Shown here piece by piece: positions 56,324-64,000 of a stretch of 64,000 nt of DNA. The translations under genes were made by a program, and so were the position numbers. The stretch's first letter is position 1. Every line of letters begins with the position of its first letter. The DNA comes from Porphyridium purpureum (taxonomy: Eukaryota; Rhodophyta; Bangiophyceae; Porphyridiales; Porphyridiaceae): assembly GCA_008690995.1 (NCBI GenBank), contig VRMN01000011.1, forward strand, positions 62,001-126,000, in the 5' to 3' direction. Under the pieces are notes generated by a model. The model did not search any database. It was not told the DNA's origin and saw only the letters and a list, made by a program, of their open reading frames with translations.

Positions 56324-58306
56324 TCAATCTAGCAGACGTTTCTGAACCAAAGCGCGCAAGAGCTGGCTGCGGTCGGCGTGGTCTTGTGTGCGTACTTGCG
56401 ATGCCGTGTCATTCTCCCACGTGGCATCTTCCACATCATATCCCATCACTTCATCATACCCGTCATCTGGCTCCTGTGCCCCAGCGGCGGCAAGCTCTAG
56501 ACTTCTTGAATCCAAAGCGCACTGGAACTCTCGCAACGCAAAGAGCGGCAGCGTGCGGGTTGGGTCCAGCAGCGAAATGGCCTCGCGCTTCAAAACAGTA
56601 TTTACGTTGGCCAGCGCGGCACCAATCTGGCGGGAAATAGCACCATGCTGCTCGATCCACGCCGCCGCGTCAAACGGCACGTAACGCATGGCGTCCCGGC
56701 GCTTAATGCCAGCCTGCATGCGCTTGAAATGATACGCTTGCTGGGCTGTTATCAGCGATACGGCGACGCCATCGCGACCCGCACGCGCTGAGCGGCCTAC
56801 ACGATGCGTGTACGTGCGCGCATGGCCAGGCGCGTCATAATTAACGACAACATCAAGATGCGTGATATCCATCCCTCGTGACATGGCATCACTGCAAATG
56901 ACCACGACGTCACGGAGCTTTCGTTTCGTCGCGTCACATTCCATGCTGTTTAAAACGGAAAGCACCAGATTTCTTCTTTCCGCGCTCAGCTCGGAAGAGA
57001 ATTCGAGCACACGTACGTTCGCGCCCGCTTCACTTTCGAGGGGCAGCGTCAGCTCTAGAAGCCGTGTAAGTCGGTGCGCTACCTCACGCGACTTGACAAA
57101 AACCACTTTGCGACCATGCATCGTTCCAAATCCCATTTCAAAAATTCTCTTGCTCTGGCTATCTCGTACGGGTATGAGCCCGAGGGCCACGTACAATGCG
57201 TGTAGCTTTTCTGCTTTCGAGGCGCATACGAGGACATTTTCAGTGAGCGTCACCGGAATGTGGTACTTGGCGACCGTGCTCTGTGCACCTGTGTCAGTTC
57301 CGTCATCCACATGTGATGAGATGCGAGCTCCTTCTGAGGGAGTTGCTGGTTCTGCACATTTCGCTTGCTCCGTGGATGCGGTGGCATCATCTGCGGTGAG
57401 AAAGAAGCGTGTCACACAATGCAGTTCCAGCTTTGCAAACTTCTTAGGATTGGAGGTCTGCGTCGCGGATGCCAACACTTTACGCAGCGGCCGGAATCTG
57501 CGAAACGACGCCCAGAGTACCTCGTCGCGAGGCGCGTCCTCTTCAACGCGCATCTTTAGGTTGCGCACCAGAGTGTCGGCCCAGTCAAAGTAGCTCTGGT
57601 TGAGCAAGCGGTCCGATTCGTCCACCACAATGTACTCAAGATCGAGCAGCGAAAAGCCTGCGGTGCGTTGGAGGTGATGCACGAGACGACCAGGTGTGGC
57701 CACAATAATTTCTGTCGCGCTCTGGAAGACACCGGGCAGGCATGGATGCGCCTCGACAAGAGCCTTGGCCTCCTGGCTGAAGGACGACTGCCCTGTCATG
57801 GCAACTACGCGAACGCCCGTTTTGTGTGCCAAGGCGGACAGCACGCCCACGACTTGCAGCGCTAGATCGCGAGTTGGCACAAGTACAAGTGCACGCAGCG
57901 TTCGGCACTCGCGTGTAGAGCAGCGTAGACTGTTTGCCTGGGTGACCACGCAGTTCATAAGCGGGAGTGCGTAAGCCAGGGTCTTGCCGCTCCCCGTTGG
58001 AGCGCACAATACCACGTCACCGCTCTGTTGCATGGCGTCTAGCCGGAGCAGGTGGGCCACGACGCGCTGCTGCATTTTGAACAAGGCCGTGACGCCGCAC
58101 TTGCGCCGTAAATTTAGTTCCACGCGCGCGTCCAAGTGATGTATCTTGGCATTGTCGCGCGTCGCGCCGGCTGTCGCGTCGGTGTCAGGATGGATCAGTA
58201 CATCATATTCGCCGAGCTCGTCCAACTTGAGCCGCGTCTTGAGGCCGCCCTTGCGCGTGCGCTTGCGCGAACTGCGGCGCTCCTGGCCGTCACTGTCCGA
58301 ATCCAT
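56324..58306 (-). CDS. DEAD-box RNA helicase, DDX51/DBP6-like
   Basis: A 660-residue ATP-dependent RNA helicase; DBP6/DDX51 acts in 60S ribosome assembly. Motifs in order: CAPTGSGKTLAYALPL (I), VLVPTRDLAL (Ia), IIVATPGRLVHHL (Ib), VVDESDRLLNQ (II, DESD in place of DEAD), ASATQ (III, Ala for Ser), VVFVKSREVAHRL (IV), VVICSDAMSRGMDI (V) and HRVGRSARAGRDG (VI). The LLNQS sequence after motif II is typical of the DBP6 group. About 90 residues separate motifs II and IV with an acidic insert (ATASTEQAKCAEPATPSEGA). The N terminus is basic. It converges on the NFX1-type gene with 97 bp between stops. Confidence 0.88.
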   Translation of the reverse strand: MDSDSDGQERRSSRKRTRKGGLKTRLKLDELGEYDVLIHPDTDATAGATRDNAKIHHLDARVELNLRRKCGVTALFKMQQRVVAHLLRLDAMQQSGDVVLCAPTGSGKTLAYALPLMNCVVTQANSLRCSTRECRTLRALVLVPTRDLALQVVGVLSALAHKTGVRVVAMTGQSSFSQEAKALVEAHPCLPGVFQSATEIIVATPGRLVHHLQRTAGFSLLDLEYIVVDESDRLLNQSYFDWADTLVRNLKMRVEEDAPRDEVLWASFRRFRPLRKVLASATQTSNPKKFAKLELHCVTRFFLTADDATASTEQAKCAEPATPSEGARISSHVDDGTDTGAQSTVAKYHIPVTLTENVLVCASKAEKLHALYVALGLIPVRDSQSKRIFEMGFGTMHGRKVVFVKSREVAHRLTRLLELTLPLESEAGANVRVLEFSSELSAERRNLVLSVLNSMECDATKRKLRDVVVICSDAMSRGMDITHLDVVVNYDAPGHARTYTHRVGRSARAGRDGVAVSLITAQQAYHFKRMQAGIKRRDAMRYVPFDAAAWIEQHGAISRQIGAALANVNTVLKREAISLLDPTRTLPLFALREFQCALDSRSLELAAAGAQEPDDGYDEVMGYDVEDATWENDTASQVRTQDHADRSQLLRALVQKRLLD

Positions 58307-58447
58307 GACCAGTCATACCCGATGACCTTTTCACACACCAGTGCGTCTTGAGAAATTGTTAGTCGTGCACCTTGGCATTTTTTTAATTTTTATTTACTGG
58401 CGCGGCCGAGCGGGCACTCACGCTCAGACATCGGTTTTTTTACAATC
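58307..58447. other. Short spacer between the helicase and ClpB
   Basis: 140 bp between the helicase start and the ClpB end. An AT-rich run (TTTTTTTAATTTTTATTTA) at about 58380-58398 could be the 3' processing signal for ClpB or an upstream element of the helicase. Confidence 0.4.
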
Positions 58448-61366
58448 CTAAACAACTTCGGCCTCCACGGGTGCGTCGCTTTCACCTTCTGAAGTCACAG
58501 ATCCAGTTACGTCTGATGCCATACGACGTGACTGTATGGAGAGGCGCTCGAACTGCACGGTAACGAAGATCGCGTCGCCTTCCAGCAGCTCGCCCGCCAG
58601 AATCTTCTTGGCAATGGGTGTTTCCAGCTCGCGCTGTACGGCGCGCTTGATGGGGCGAGCGCCGTAGCTCGGGTCGTACCCGACGTCGCAGATGAAGTCC
58701 AGCGCGGCGTCGTCGCACTCGATGACCATTTTCTTATCCGCCAGTCGCTTCGACACTGACTCGACCTGCAATCGCACAATCTCACGCAGCTGCGTGCGCT
58801 CGAGCGCATGGAAGATAATGAATTCGTCCAGTCGGTTGAGGAACTCGGGCCGGAACTTGGCGCGCATTGCGTCCATTACACGCATCTTCATGAGCTCGTA
58901 CTGACTGGGGTCCTTGCTCTGTTCCAAAATCAGCTCTGAACCAATGTTGGACGTCAGGATGATAATGGTGTTCGTGAAATCAACCGTGCGGCCCTGCGAA
59001 TCTGTGATGCGACCATCGTCCAGAATCTGCAAAAGCATGTTGAAAACGTCCGGGTGCGCCTTCTCAATCTCGTCAAACAGCACTACTGAGTACGGCCGGC
59101 GACGCACTGCCTCTGTGAGCTGGCCACCTTCCTCGTACCCAACGTATCCTGGCGGACTACCGACCAGGCGCGACACGTTGAATTTTTCCATGTACTCAGA
59201 CATGTCCAGTCGCACAAGCGCGGATTCTGAATCAAACAGCAGCTCAGTGAGCGCCTTGGAGAGCTCAGTCTTGCCGACACCAGTCGGACCGAGGAAGGCA
59301 AACGACGCAATTGGACGGTCTGGGTTAGCAAGTCCGGCGCGCGAGCGCTGCACAGCCTCGGCCACCGCCATGATCGCCTCATTCTGTCCCTTGACACGCT
59401 TTGCAAGCTCCTCATCCAGGTGCAGTAACTTGTCACGCTCTGTCGCGAGCAGCTTATTCACAGGGATGCGCGTCCATGACGACACTGTTTTGGCAATATC
59501 GTCTTCGGTCACCTCGTCTCTGAGCAAAAACTCACCGTTTTCAGACGCCCCATCCAGTGCTTCTTCCTTCGCTGCGAGTTCGCTCTGCAATTTTGTCAAC
59601 ACCGAATACTTGAGCTCAGCTGCCCTATTCAAATCGTACTGATTCTCTGCACGCTCAATCTCGATGCGTGTCTCTTCTATCCGCTCGCGGATTTCCTTAA
59701 TGTCATCCAGCTGTGAGCGTTCCTTACTCCACTGCATTTCGAGCTTGACCTGCTCGGCCTTCAGGGACTCGAGCTCGGCGTCGAGCGATTCTCGGCGCTC
59801 ATTGGCCACACGCCCGCCCTCGTTCTTGAGACTCAGCCTCTCCATTTCGAGCCGGAGGATGCGGCGGTCAATGGCATCCAGCTCGGAAGGCTTAGACGTA
59901 ATTTCCATCTTCAACTTGGCCATGCTTTCGTCGACCAAGTCAATTGCCTTGTCCGGCAAAAATCGCTCTGTAATGTAGCGGTCGCTCAGCATCGCCGCAG
60001 ATACGAGCGCGGAATCTGTGATACGCACACCGTGGTGCAGTTCGTAGCGCTCCTTCAGGCCGCGCAGGATTGAAATCGTATCAAGAGTGGACGGCTGGTC
60101 CACTTGCACCTGCTGAAAGCGGCGCTCCAGCGCGGCGTCCTTCTCCATGTACTTGCGGTACTCGTCCAGCGTCGTCGCACCAATGCAGTGCAGCTCACCA
60201 CGGGCAAGCATGGGCTTGAGCAAGTTGCTCGCGTCCATGGCGCCATCTGTCTTTCCAGCGCCTACGACCGTGTGTATTTCGTCGATGAACAGCACAATCT
60301 GGCCGTCCGATTCCTTAACTTCTTTGAGTACTGCTTTGAGTCGCTCCTCAAATTCACCACGGTATTTGGCGCCCGCAATGAGTGCACCCATGTCCAGTGA
60401 AATCAGCGTGCGGTCCTTCAGTGACGACGGGACGTCTCCGCTCACAATGCGTTGTGCCAGACCCTCGGCAATGGCGGTCTTGCCTACGCCAGGCTCACCA
60501 AGAAGGATGGGATTGTTCTTTGTCCGACGCGATAGGATCTGTATCGTCCTGCGAATCTCCGCGTCGCGCCCTATGACCGGGTCAAGTTTTCCCTCGCGCG
60601 CTTCCTTGGTGAGGTCACGGCCGTACTTTTCCAGCGATTCGTACGACGCCTCTGGGTTTTGCGAGGTTACCTTGTTCTTTCCACGCACGGCCAAGACGCC
60701 ATTCTTGAGCTGCTCTTCACTCAGGCGCACCTTGTCGAGCAGACCGCGTCGCAGGCGGCCATCGCGCCAACAAGCAAGAAGCAAATGCTCAATGGACACA
60801 AACTGGTCCTCAAAGTCGCGCTGAATGCGTCGGGCACCCTCGAGAGCTTCTCGCAGCGAGCGGCCCATCACCTGTCCGGAAGATGCGTTGCTCACCTGCG
60901 GCTGGCGCTTGACGAATTCCTCCGCGACACCACGTACGCGCGCAGTGGACTCGGAACTCTGAGCGAGTGCCACTGCCTTCTGCACGAAGCGTTGTGCTAG
61001 GTCATCTTCTAACAGCGACAACAGCAGCACTTCGGACTCGATGACTTGCTGCTTGTGCTTCTGGGCCAAAGCGGATAGCCGCCCCAAAGCCTCCCACGCC
61101 TTCTCAGTATACAGCTCTGCCTTCAAGAGGTCCGCCGCGTCGCCACTGCCACTTGTGCCAACCATGCGAAGCGCACGCGTGTTCCTACGACCGCTTGCTC
61201 GCCGCGCCTGCGGCGCCACTAGCCCAAACGCTCGACCAGGCCTGGCAACGCCGACTGCAGCTGGTACCGGCCGACACCTGCTCGTCGACACACTGCTGCT
61301 CGGCACAGCATGACAGCCCGTTGCCCGGGTGCCCAGCGCTCCCGGCACCGACCCAACAAACATCAT
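58448..61366 (-). CDS. clpB: ClpB/HSP101 disaggregase, predicted plastid
   Basis: A hexameric AAA+ chaperone that pulls proteins out of aggregates. The 972 residues include a leader, an N domain (about 80-215), NBD1 with [18 protein letters not shown] and [14 protein letters not shown], a coiled-coil middle domain (about 475-600) that distinguishes ClpB from ClpC/A, and NBD2 with [15 protein letters not shown] and [14 protein letters not shown], ending in the D2 small domain with [15 protein letters not shown]. The leader [17 protein letters not shown] followed by a Ser/Arg/Val-rich run to about residue 65 is a plausible plastid transit peptide. In-frame ATGs also occur at 61390 and 61384; 61366 is chosen to place Phe near the start as in the other leaders here. 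Confidence 0.95.
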   Translation of the reverse strand: MMFVGSVPGALGTRATGCHAVPSSSVSTSRCRPVPAAVGVARPGRAFGLVAPQARRASGRRNTRALRMVGTSGSGDAADLLKAELYTEKAWEALGRLSALAQKHKQQVIESEVLLLSLLEDDLAQRFVQKAVALAQSSESTARVRGVAEEFVKRQPQVSNASSGQVMGRSLREALEGARRIQRDFEDQFVSIEHLLLACWRDGRLRRGLLDKVRLSEEQLKNGVLAVRGKNKVTSQNPEASYESLEKYGRDLTKEAREGKLDPVIGRDAEIRRTIQILSRRTKNNPILLGEPGVGKTAIAEGLAQRIVSGDVPSSLKDRTLISLDMGALIAGAKYRGEFEERLKAVLKEVKESDGQIVLFIDEIHTVVGAGKTDGAMDASNLLKPMLARGELHCIGATTLDEYRKYMEKDAALERRFQQVQVDQPSTLDTISILRGLKERYELHHGVRITDSALVSAAMLSDRYITERFLPDKAIDLVDESMAKLKMEITSKPSELDAIDRRILRLEMERLSLKNEGGRVANERRESLDAELESLKAEQVKLEMQWSKERSQLDDIKEIRERIEETRIEIERAENQYDLNRAAELKYSVLTKLQSELAAKEEALDGASENGEFLLRDEVTEDDIAKTVSSWTRIPVNKLLATERDKLLHLDEELAKRVKGQNEAIMAVAEAVQRSRAGLANPDRPIASFAFLGPTGVGKTELSKALTELLFDSESALVRLDMSEYMEKFNVSRLVGSPPGYVGYEEGGQLTEAVRRRPYSVVLFDEIEKAHPDVFNMLLQILDDGRITDSQGRTVDFTNTIIILTSNIGSELILEQSKDPSQYELMKMRVMDAMRAKFRPEFLNRLDEFIIFHALERTQLREIVRLQVESVSKRLADKKMVIECDDAALDFICDVGYDPSYGARPIKRAVQRELETPIAKKILAGELLEGDAIFVTVQFERLSIQSRRMASDVTGSVTSEGESDAPVEAEVV

Positions 61367-61778
61367 TTTTTCTTCAGCCCCCATGCTCATGCTCTCCCCC
61401 GCTCTTCGTCCAGATGTCGTCTCCGCCGTCCGCACGCGTTTATCCTTTCTTCCCTCGACACCACCGACCTGCTCGGCCCGCTCGTCGCGTTGCTCTTATG
61501 CTCCTTATTTCCACGCATTCATGCGCAATCCTTGCTGCGCCGCACCGTCTGCTCCTCGCGCGTACCCGCTGTTGCCTGCACCTTCCAGTCCACTCTGGAC
61601 TCTTCGCGTCTGTTCGTGCGCCGCAAGTGCACTGCAACTCATGCCCACTGACCCCTCCGTCCCTCCGCCACGCCACCTCCCTCCACTTCACTCGATGCCC
61701 AACCACTTCACTGCCTTCCCGCCTCGCTGGACGCAACAACGCCAGTAGTCGCAACCACGCTTCAACCGCACGCGCCTA

Positions 61779-61791
61779 GAAATTTCCAGAA
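61779..61791. promoter_or_regulatory. Perfect three-unit heat-shock element
   Basis: GAA-AT-TTC-CA-GAA at 61779-61791 fits nGAAnnTTCnnGAAn exactly. It lies about midway between the two divergent chaperone genes, 413 bp from the ClpB ATG and 396 bp from the HSP70 ATG, so one site could serve both. Confidence 0.65.
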
Positions 61792-61807
61792 CGCACAGCG
61801 ATGCGCA

Positions 61808-61946
61808 CTGTACACTCCCACAGAACACTACCCCGCGTCCATGCCAGCGCCGCGCGCGACGCTCATATCAAACTCGGCGCGGTTTGGAAGGCGGCGCGCG
61901 TGCGAACTGTGAGCGGTTCTGGTTCCACCGACGGCGACAACTGTAC
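61808..61946. promoter_or_regulatory. CTGTAC hexamers between ClpB and HSP70
   Basis: CTGTAC at 61808-61813 and 61941-61946; unpaired, unlike most other occurrences. Confidence 0.35.
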
Positions 61947-62186
61947 TTTCACGCGGCGTCCTAGTAAAAGCGAGTTGTTTTGGTAAGGAATGATCCTTTC
62001 TGGGGGTTTGTGGTGATTGGCGGTGGGAGAAGGCGTGCACGCACGGGGCGAGAAAGAGAGAAGAGGAGGGAGAGGAACAAATACAGGTTTAGTGGTTGAG
62101 TGCGAGCGTGAGGGTTTAGGGGGGGAAGGGAGTGAGGACGGTGAGAGCGCACGGGAAGGGGGAAGGTCGGGGGAGGGAAGGGAAAG

Positions 62187-64000
62187 ATGGCGGGGCGCGG
62201 GAGTTCGTTGGTGCGCACGCAGTGGCGGAACCTGGTGAGCTGTAATGCGCGCCGAGGGCTGTCGACTGGCGCTGCGTCGGATGGCGCCGCGGGGCAGGTG
62301 ATCGGGATCGATTTGGGCACCACAAACTCGTGCGTGGCGGTCATGCAGGGCAAGTCCGCGCGAGTGATAGAGAATGCTGAGGGGCAGCGCACGACGCCGT
62401 CAGTGGTCGCGTTTGCGCCAGACGGTGAGATGCTTGTGGGCGCTCCGGCCAAGCGCCAGGCCATTACCAACTCGGAGAATACCTTGTTTGCTATCAAGCG
62501 CCTGATTGGCCATCGATTCACAGATCCAGAGACTCAAAAGGATGTCAAGACCATGCCATTCAAGATTGTGCCCGCGGACAACGGAGACGCCTGGGTGGAG
62601 GCCAACGGCCAGAAGTACTCGCCTTCCCAGATTGGCGCCTTTGTGTTGAGCAAAATGAAGAAGACGGCGGAGGACTTTCTGGGCCAGAACGTAACCAACG
62701 CGGTTGTGACCGTTCCGGCGTATTTCAATGATGCTCAGCGACAGGCCACCAAAGATGCTGGACAGATTGCCGGTCTCAATGTCATGCGTATTATCAACGA
62801 GCCCACCGCGGCGGCGCTCGCGTACGGTATGGATGAGGCAGACGGGAAGGTCATCGCGGTGTACGACCTGGGTGGCGGTACCTTTGATGTGTCTATTCTC
62901 GAGATTTCTGGCGGAGTGTTTGAAGTCAAGTCGACCAACGGTGACACCCATTTGGGCGGAGAGGACTTTGACCAGCGTTTGCTCGAGTTCCTGATCACCG
63001 AGTTCAAGAGGGATAAGAGCATTGACCTCTCGCGAGACAAGCTCGCGCTTCAGCGCTTGCGCGAGGCCGCGGAGCGTGCCAAGATCGAGTTATCGTCCAC
63101 GCCGCAGACTGAGATCAACCTGCCGTTCATTTCAGCAGATCAGTCTGGGCCTGTGCATCTCAACATGAAGCTCACGCGCGCCAAGTTCCAGGATTTGGTG
63201 GGTGACCTGGTTCATCGCACGCTGGGGCCAATGAAGAGCTGCTTACGCGACGCGTCGATCAAGGTGGCAGACGTGACTGAGGTTCTGCTGGTGGGTGGTA
63301 TGACACGCATGCCCGCCGTGCAAGAGACAGTGAAGGAGTTTTTCAAAAAGGCACCGAGCAAGGGCGTGAACCCGGACGAGGTGGTCGCTATGGGCGCCGC
63401 CATCCAGGGAGGCGTGTTGCGCGGCGACGTCAAGGACATTTTGCTGTTAGACGTGACGCCTCTGTCACTGGGCATTGAAACACTCGGCGGCGTGTTCACG
63501 CGCTTGATCAACCGTAACACGACCATCCCGACGAAGAAGGGCCAGACCTTCAGTACCGCCGCGGACGGTCAAACGCAGGTCGGTATCAAGGTGCTGCAGG
63601 GCGAGCGCGAAATGGCCGCCGACAACAAGATCCTCGGCCAATTTGACCTGATTGGCATTCCTCCGGCGCCGCGTGGGACGCCACAGATTGAGGTGTCGTT
63701 TGACATTGACGCGAACGGTATTATGCACGTATCTGCTAAGGACAAGGCCACAGGAAAGGAACAGAGCATCCGCATCCAGAGCTCAGGCGGGCTGTCGGAG
63801 TCGGATATTCAGGAAATGGTTAGGAATGCTGAGAGCTACGCTGAGGAAGACAAGAAGCGACGCGAGAAAGTGGAGCACCGCAACACCTTGGAGAACCTTG
63901 TGTATCAGGCCGAAAAGTCGCTCAAGGACTACCGCGACAAGTTGAACGCCGAGCAGATCGAGAAGATCGAGGTCGCCATTTCCGAGGCGCGGGACGCTTC
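62187..64000 (+). CDS. Mitochondrial HSP70 (DnaK/mortalin), 3' end beyond the window
   Basis: The main import and folding chaperone of the mitochondrial matrix. The first 30 or so residues ([20 protein letters not shown], then ARRGLSTGA) are a typical presequence: basic, no acidic residues. The mature part is canonical: [16 protein letters not shown] (phosphate 1), [49 protein letters not shown] (phosphate 2), [14 protein letters not shown] (adenosine), and the substrate domain with [20 protein letters not shown]. The similarity is to bacterial DnaK and mitochondrial HSP70, not to cytosolic HSP70. The frame is open to the window edge, within the C-terminal lid; about 50-70 residues are missing. 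It shares its upstream region with ClpB. Confidence 0.96.
   Translation, partial: MAGRGSSLVRTQWRNLVSCNARRGLSTGAASDGAAGQVIGIDLGTTNSCVAVMQGKSARVIENAEGQRTTPSVVAFAPDGEMLVGAPAKRQAITNSENTLFAIKRLIGHRFTDPETQKDVKTMPFKIVPADNGDAWVEANGQKYSPSQIGAFVLSKMKKTAEDFLGQNVTNAVVTVPAYFNDAQRQATKDAGQIAGLNVMRIINEPTAAALAYGMDEADGKVIAVYDLGGGTFDVSILEISGGVFEVKSTNGDTHLGGEDFDQRLLEFLITEFKRDKSIDLSRDKLALQRLREAAERAKIELSSTPQTEINLPFISADQSGPVHLNMKLTRAKFQDLVGDLVHRTLGPMKSCLRDASIKVADVTEVLLVGGMTRMPAVQETVKEFFKKAPSKGVNPDEVVAMGAAIQGGVLRGDVKDILLLDVTPLSLGIETLGGVFTRLINRNTTIPTKKGQTFSTAADGQTQVGIKVLQGEREMAADNKILGQFDLIGIPPAPRGTPQIEVSFDIDANGIMHVSAKDKATGKEQSIRIQSSGGLSESDIQEMVRNAESYAEEDKKRREKVEHRNTLENLVYQAEKSLKDYRDKLNAEQIEKIEVAISEARDA

Larger units (their letters stand above)
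61367..62186. other. Divergent promoter region, ClpB and mitochondrial HSP70
   Basis: About 820 bp with no supported gene. Long open frames (for example 61153-61779 +) translate to Pro/His/Arg-rich sequence without a domain. It holds a perfect heat-shock element (61779-61791), CTGTAC hexamers at 61808-61813 and 61941-61946, and from about 62040 a purine-rich leader for HSP70. Confidence 0.65.

Noticed and set aside
61153-61779. A 208-codon open frame in the ClpB/HSP70 spacer
   Set aside because: Pro/His/Ser/Arg-rich low-complexity translation; part of it overlaps the ClpB leader in antisense.
1-64000. Transposons, LTR or virus-like elements, CRISPR arrays, rRNA or tRNA genes
   Set aside because: I looked for reverse transcriptase, integrase, transposase and capsid motifs, long terminal or inverted repeats, regular spacer arrays and tRNA T-loop patterns and found none that held up.

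Overview
This window looks like nuclear DNA of a compact-genome photosynthetic eukaryote, most likely a unicellular red alga such as Porphyridium. Gene content is clearly eukaryotic: NOP56, 26S proteasome RPN5, eIF1, DAD1, UNC-50, SLX1, NFX1-type protein, 1-Cys peroxiredoxin and mitochondrial HSP70. Plastid-linked genes (ClpB with a leader, an HCF173-like protein, a CvfB/S1-like protein) point to an alga. Coding DNA is moderately GC-rich and almost every gene is one uninterrupted frame. One convincing intron was found, in a TOM5-like microgene. The species is an inference, not read from a marker gene.

Layout. 0.5-5.2 kb: APS kinase (+); a DUF4787-like secreted microprotein and a phytanoyl-CoA-dioxygenase-like enzyme in tandem (-); endonuclease V (+); a RING E3 ligase (-). 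5.2-10 kb: a repeat-bearing spacer and a 1,182-residue coiled-coil protein (-). 10.5-15 kb: a small Cys-rich protein (+), a phospholipid methyltransferase (-), an RNA 3'-phosphate cyclase interrupted by one in-frame TAG (+), and NOP56 (-). 15.8-23.1 kb: RPN5 (+), a prenylcysteine-oxidase-like flavoprotein (-), 1-Cys peroxiredoxin (+) and an inositol-polyphosphate 5-phosphatase (+). 23.3-33.5 kb: a von Willebrand A protein with in-frame stops (-), a C2 protein (-), a zinc-finger/EF-hand protein (+), an ABC1 kinase/beta-lactamase fusion (-) and an unknown plastid-type protein (+). 33.5-36.9 kb: the spliced TOM5-like gene and a gene-poor stretch. 36.9-46.4 kb: UNC-50 (-), a stand-alone SLD2-like factor (+), QueC (-), PPEF-like phosphatase (+), HCF173-like protein (-), a small membrane protein (+), a methyltransferase (-), an unknown probably mitochondrial protein (+) and an unknown helical protein (-). 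46.9-64 kb: SLX1 (+), DAD1 (-), CvfB-like (+), eIF1 (-), NFX1-type protein (+), DDX51-type helicase (-), plastid ClpB (-) and mitochondrial HSP70 (+, runs off the end).

The genes do not form one pathway; this is ordinary housekeeping sequence, and I see no transposon, virus-like element, CRISPR array, rRNA or tRNA. Interest lies in gene organisation and regulation. Many pairs are divergent and very close, in one case with overlapping start codons. Intergenic regions repeatedly carry paired CTGTAC/GTACAG hexamers 9-12 bp apart. The chaperone pair ClpB/HSP70 shares a perfect three-unit heat-shock element. Several plastid proteins share an N-terminal FVG motif. Two genes continue in the same frame past stop codons.
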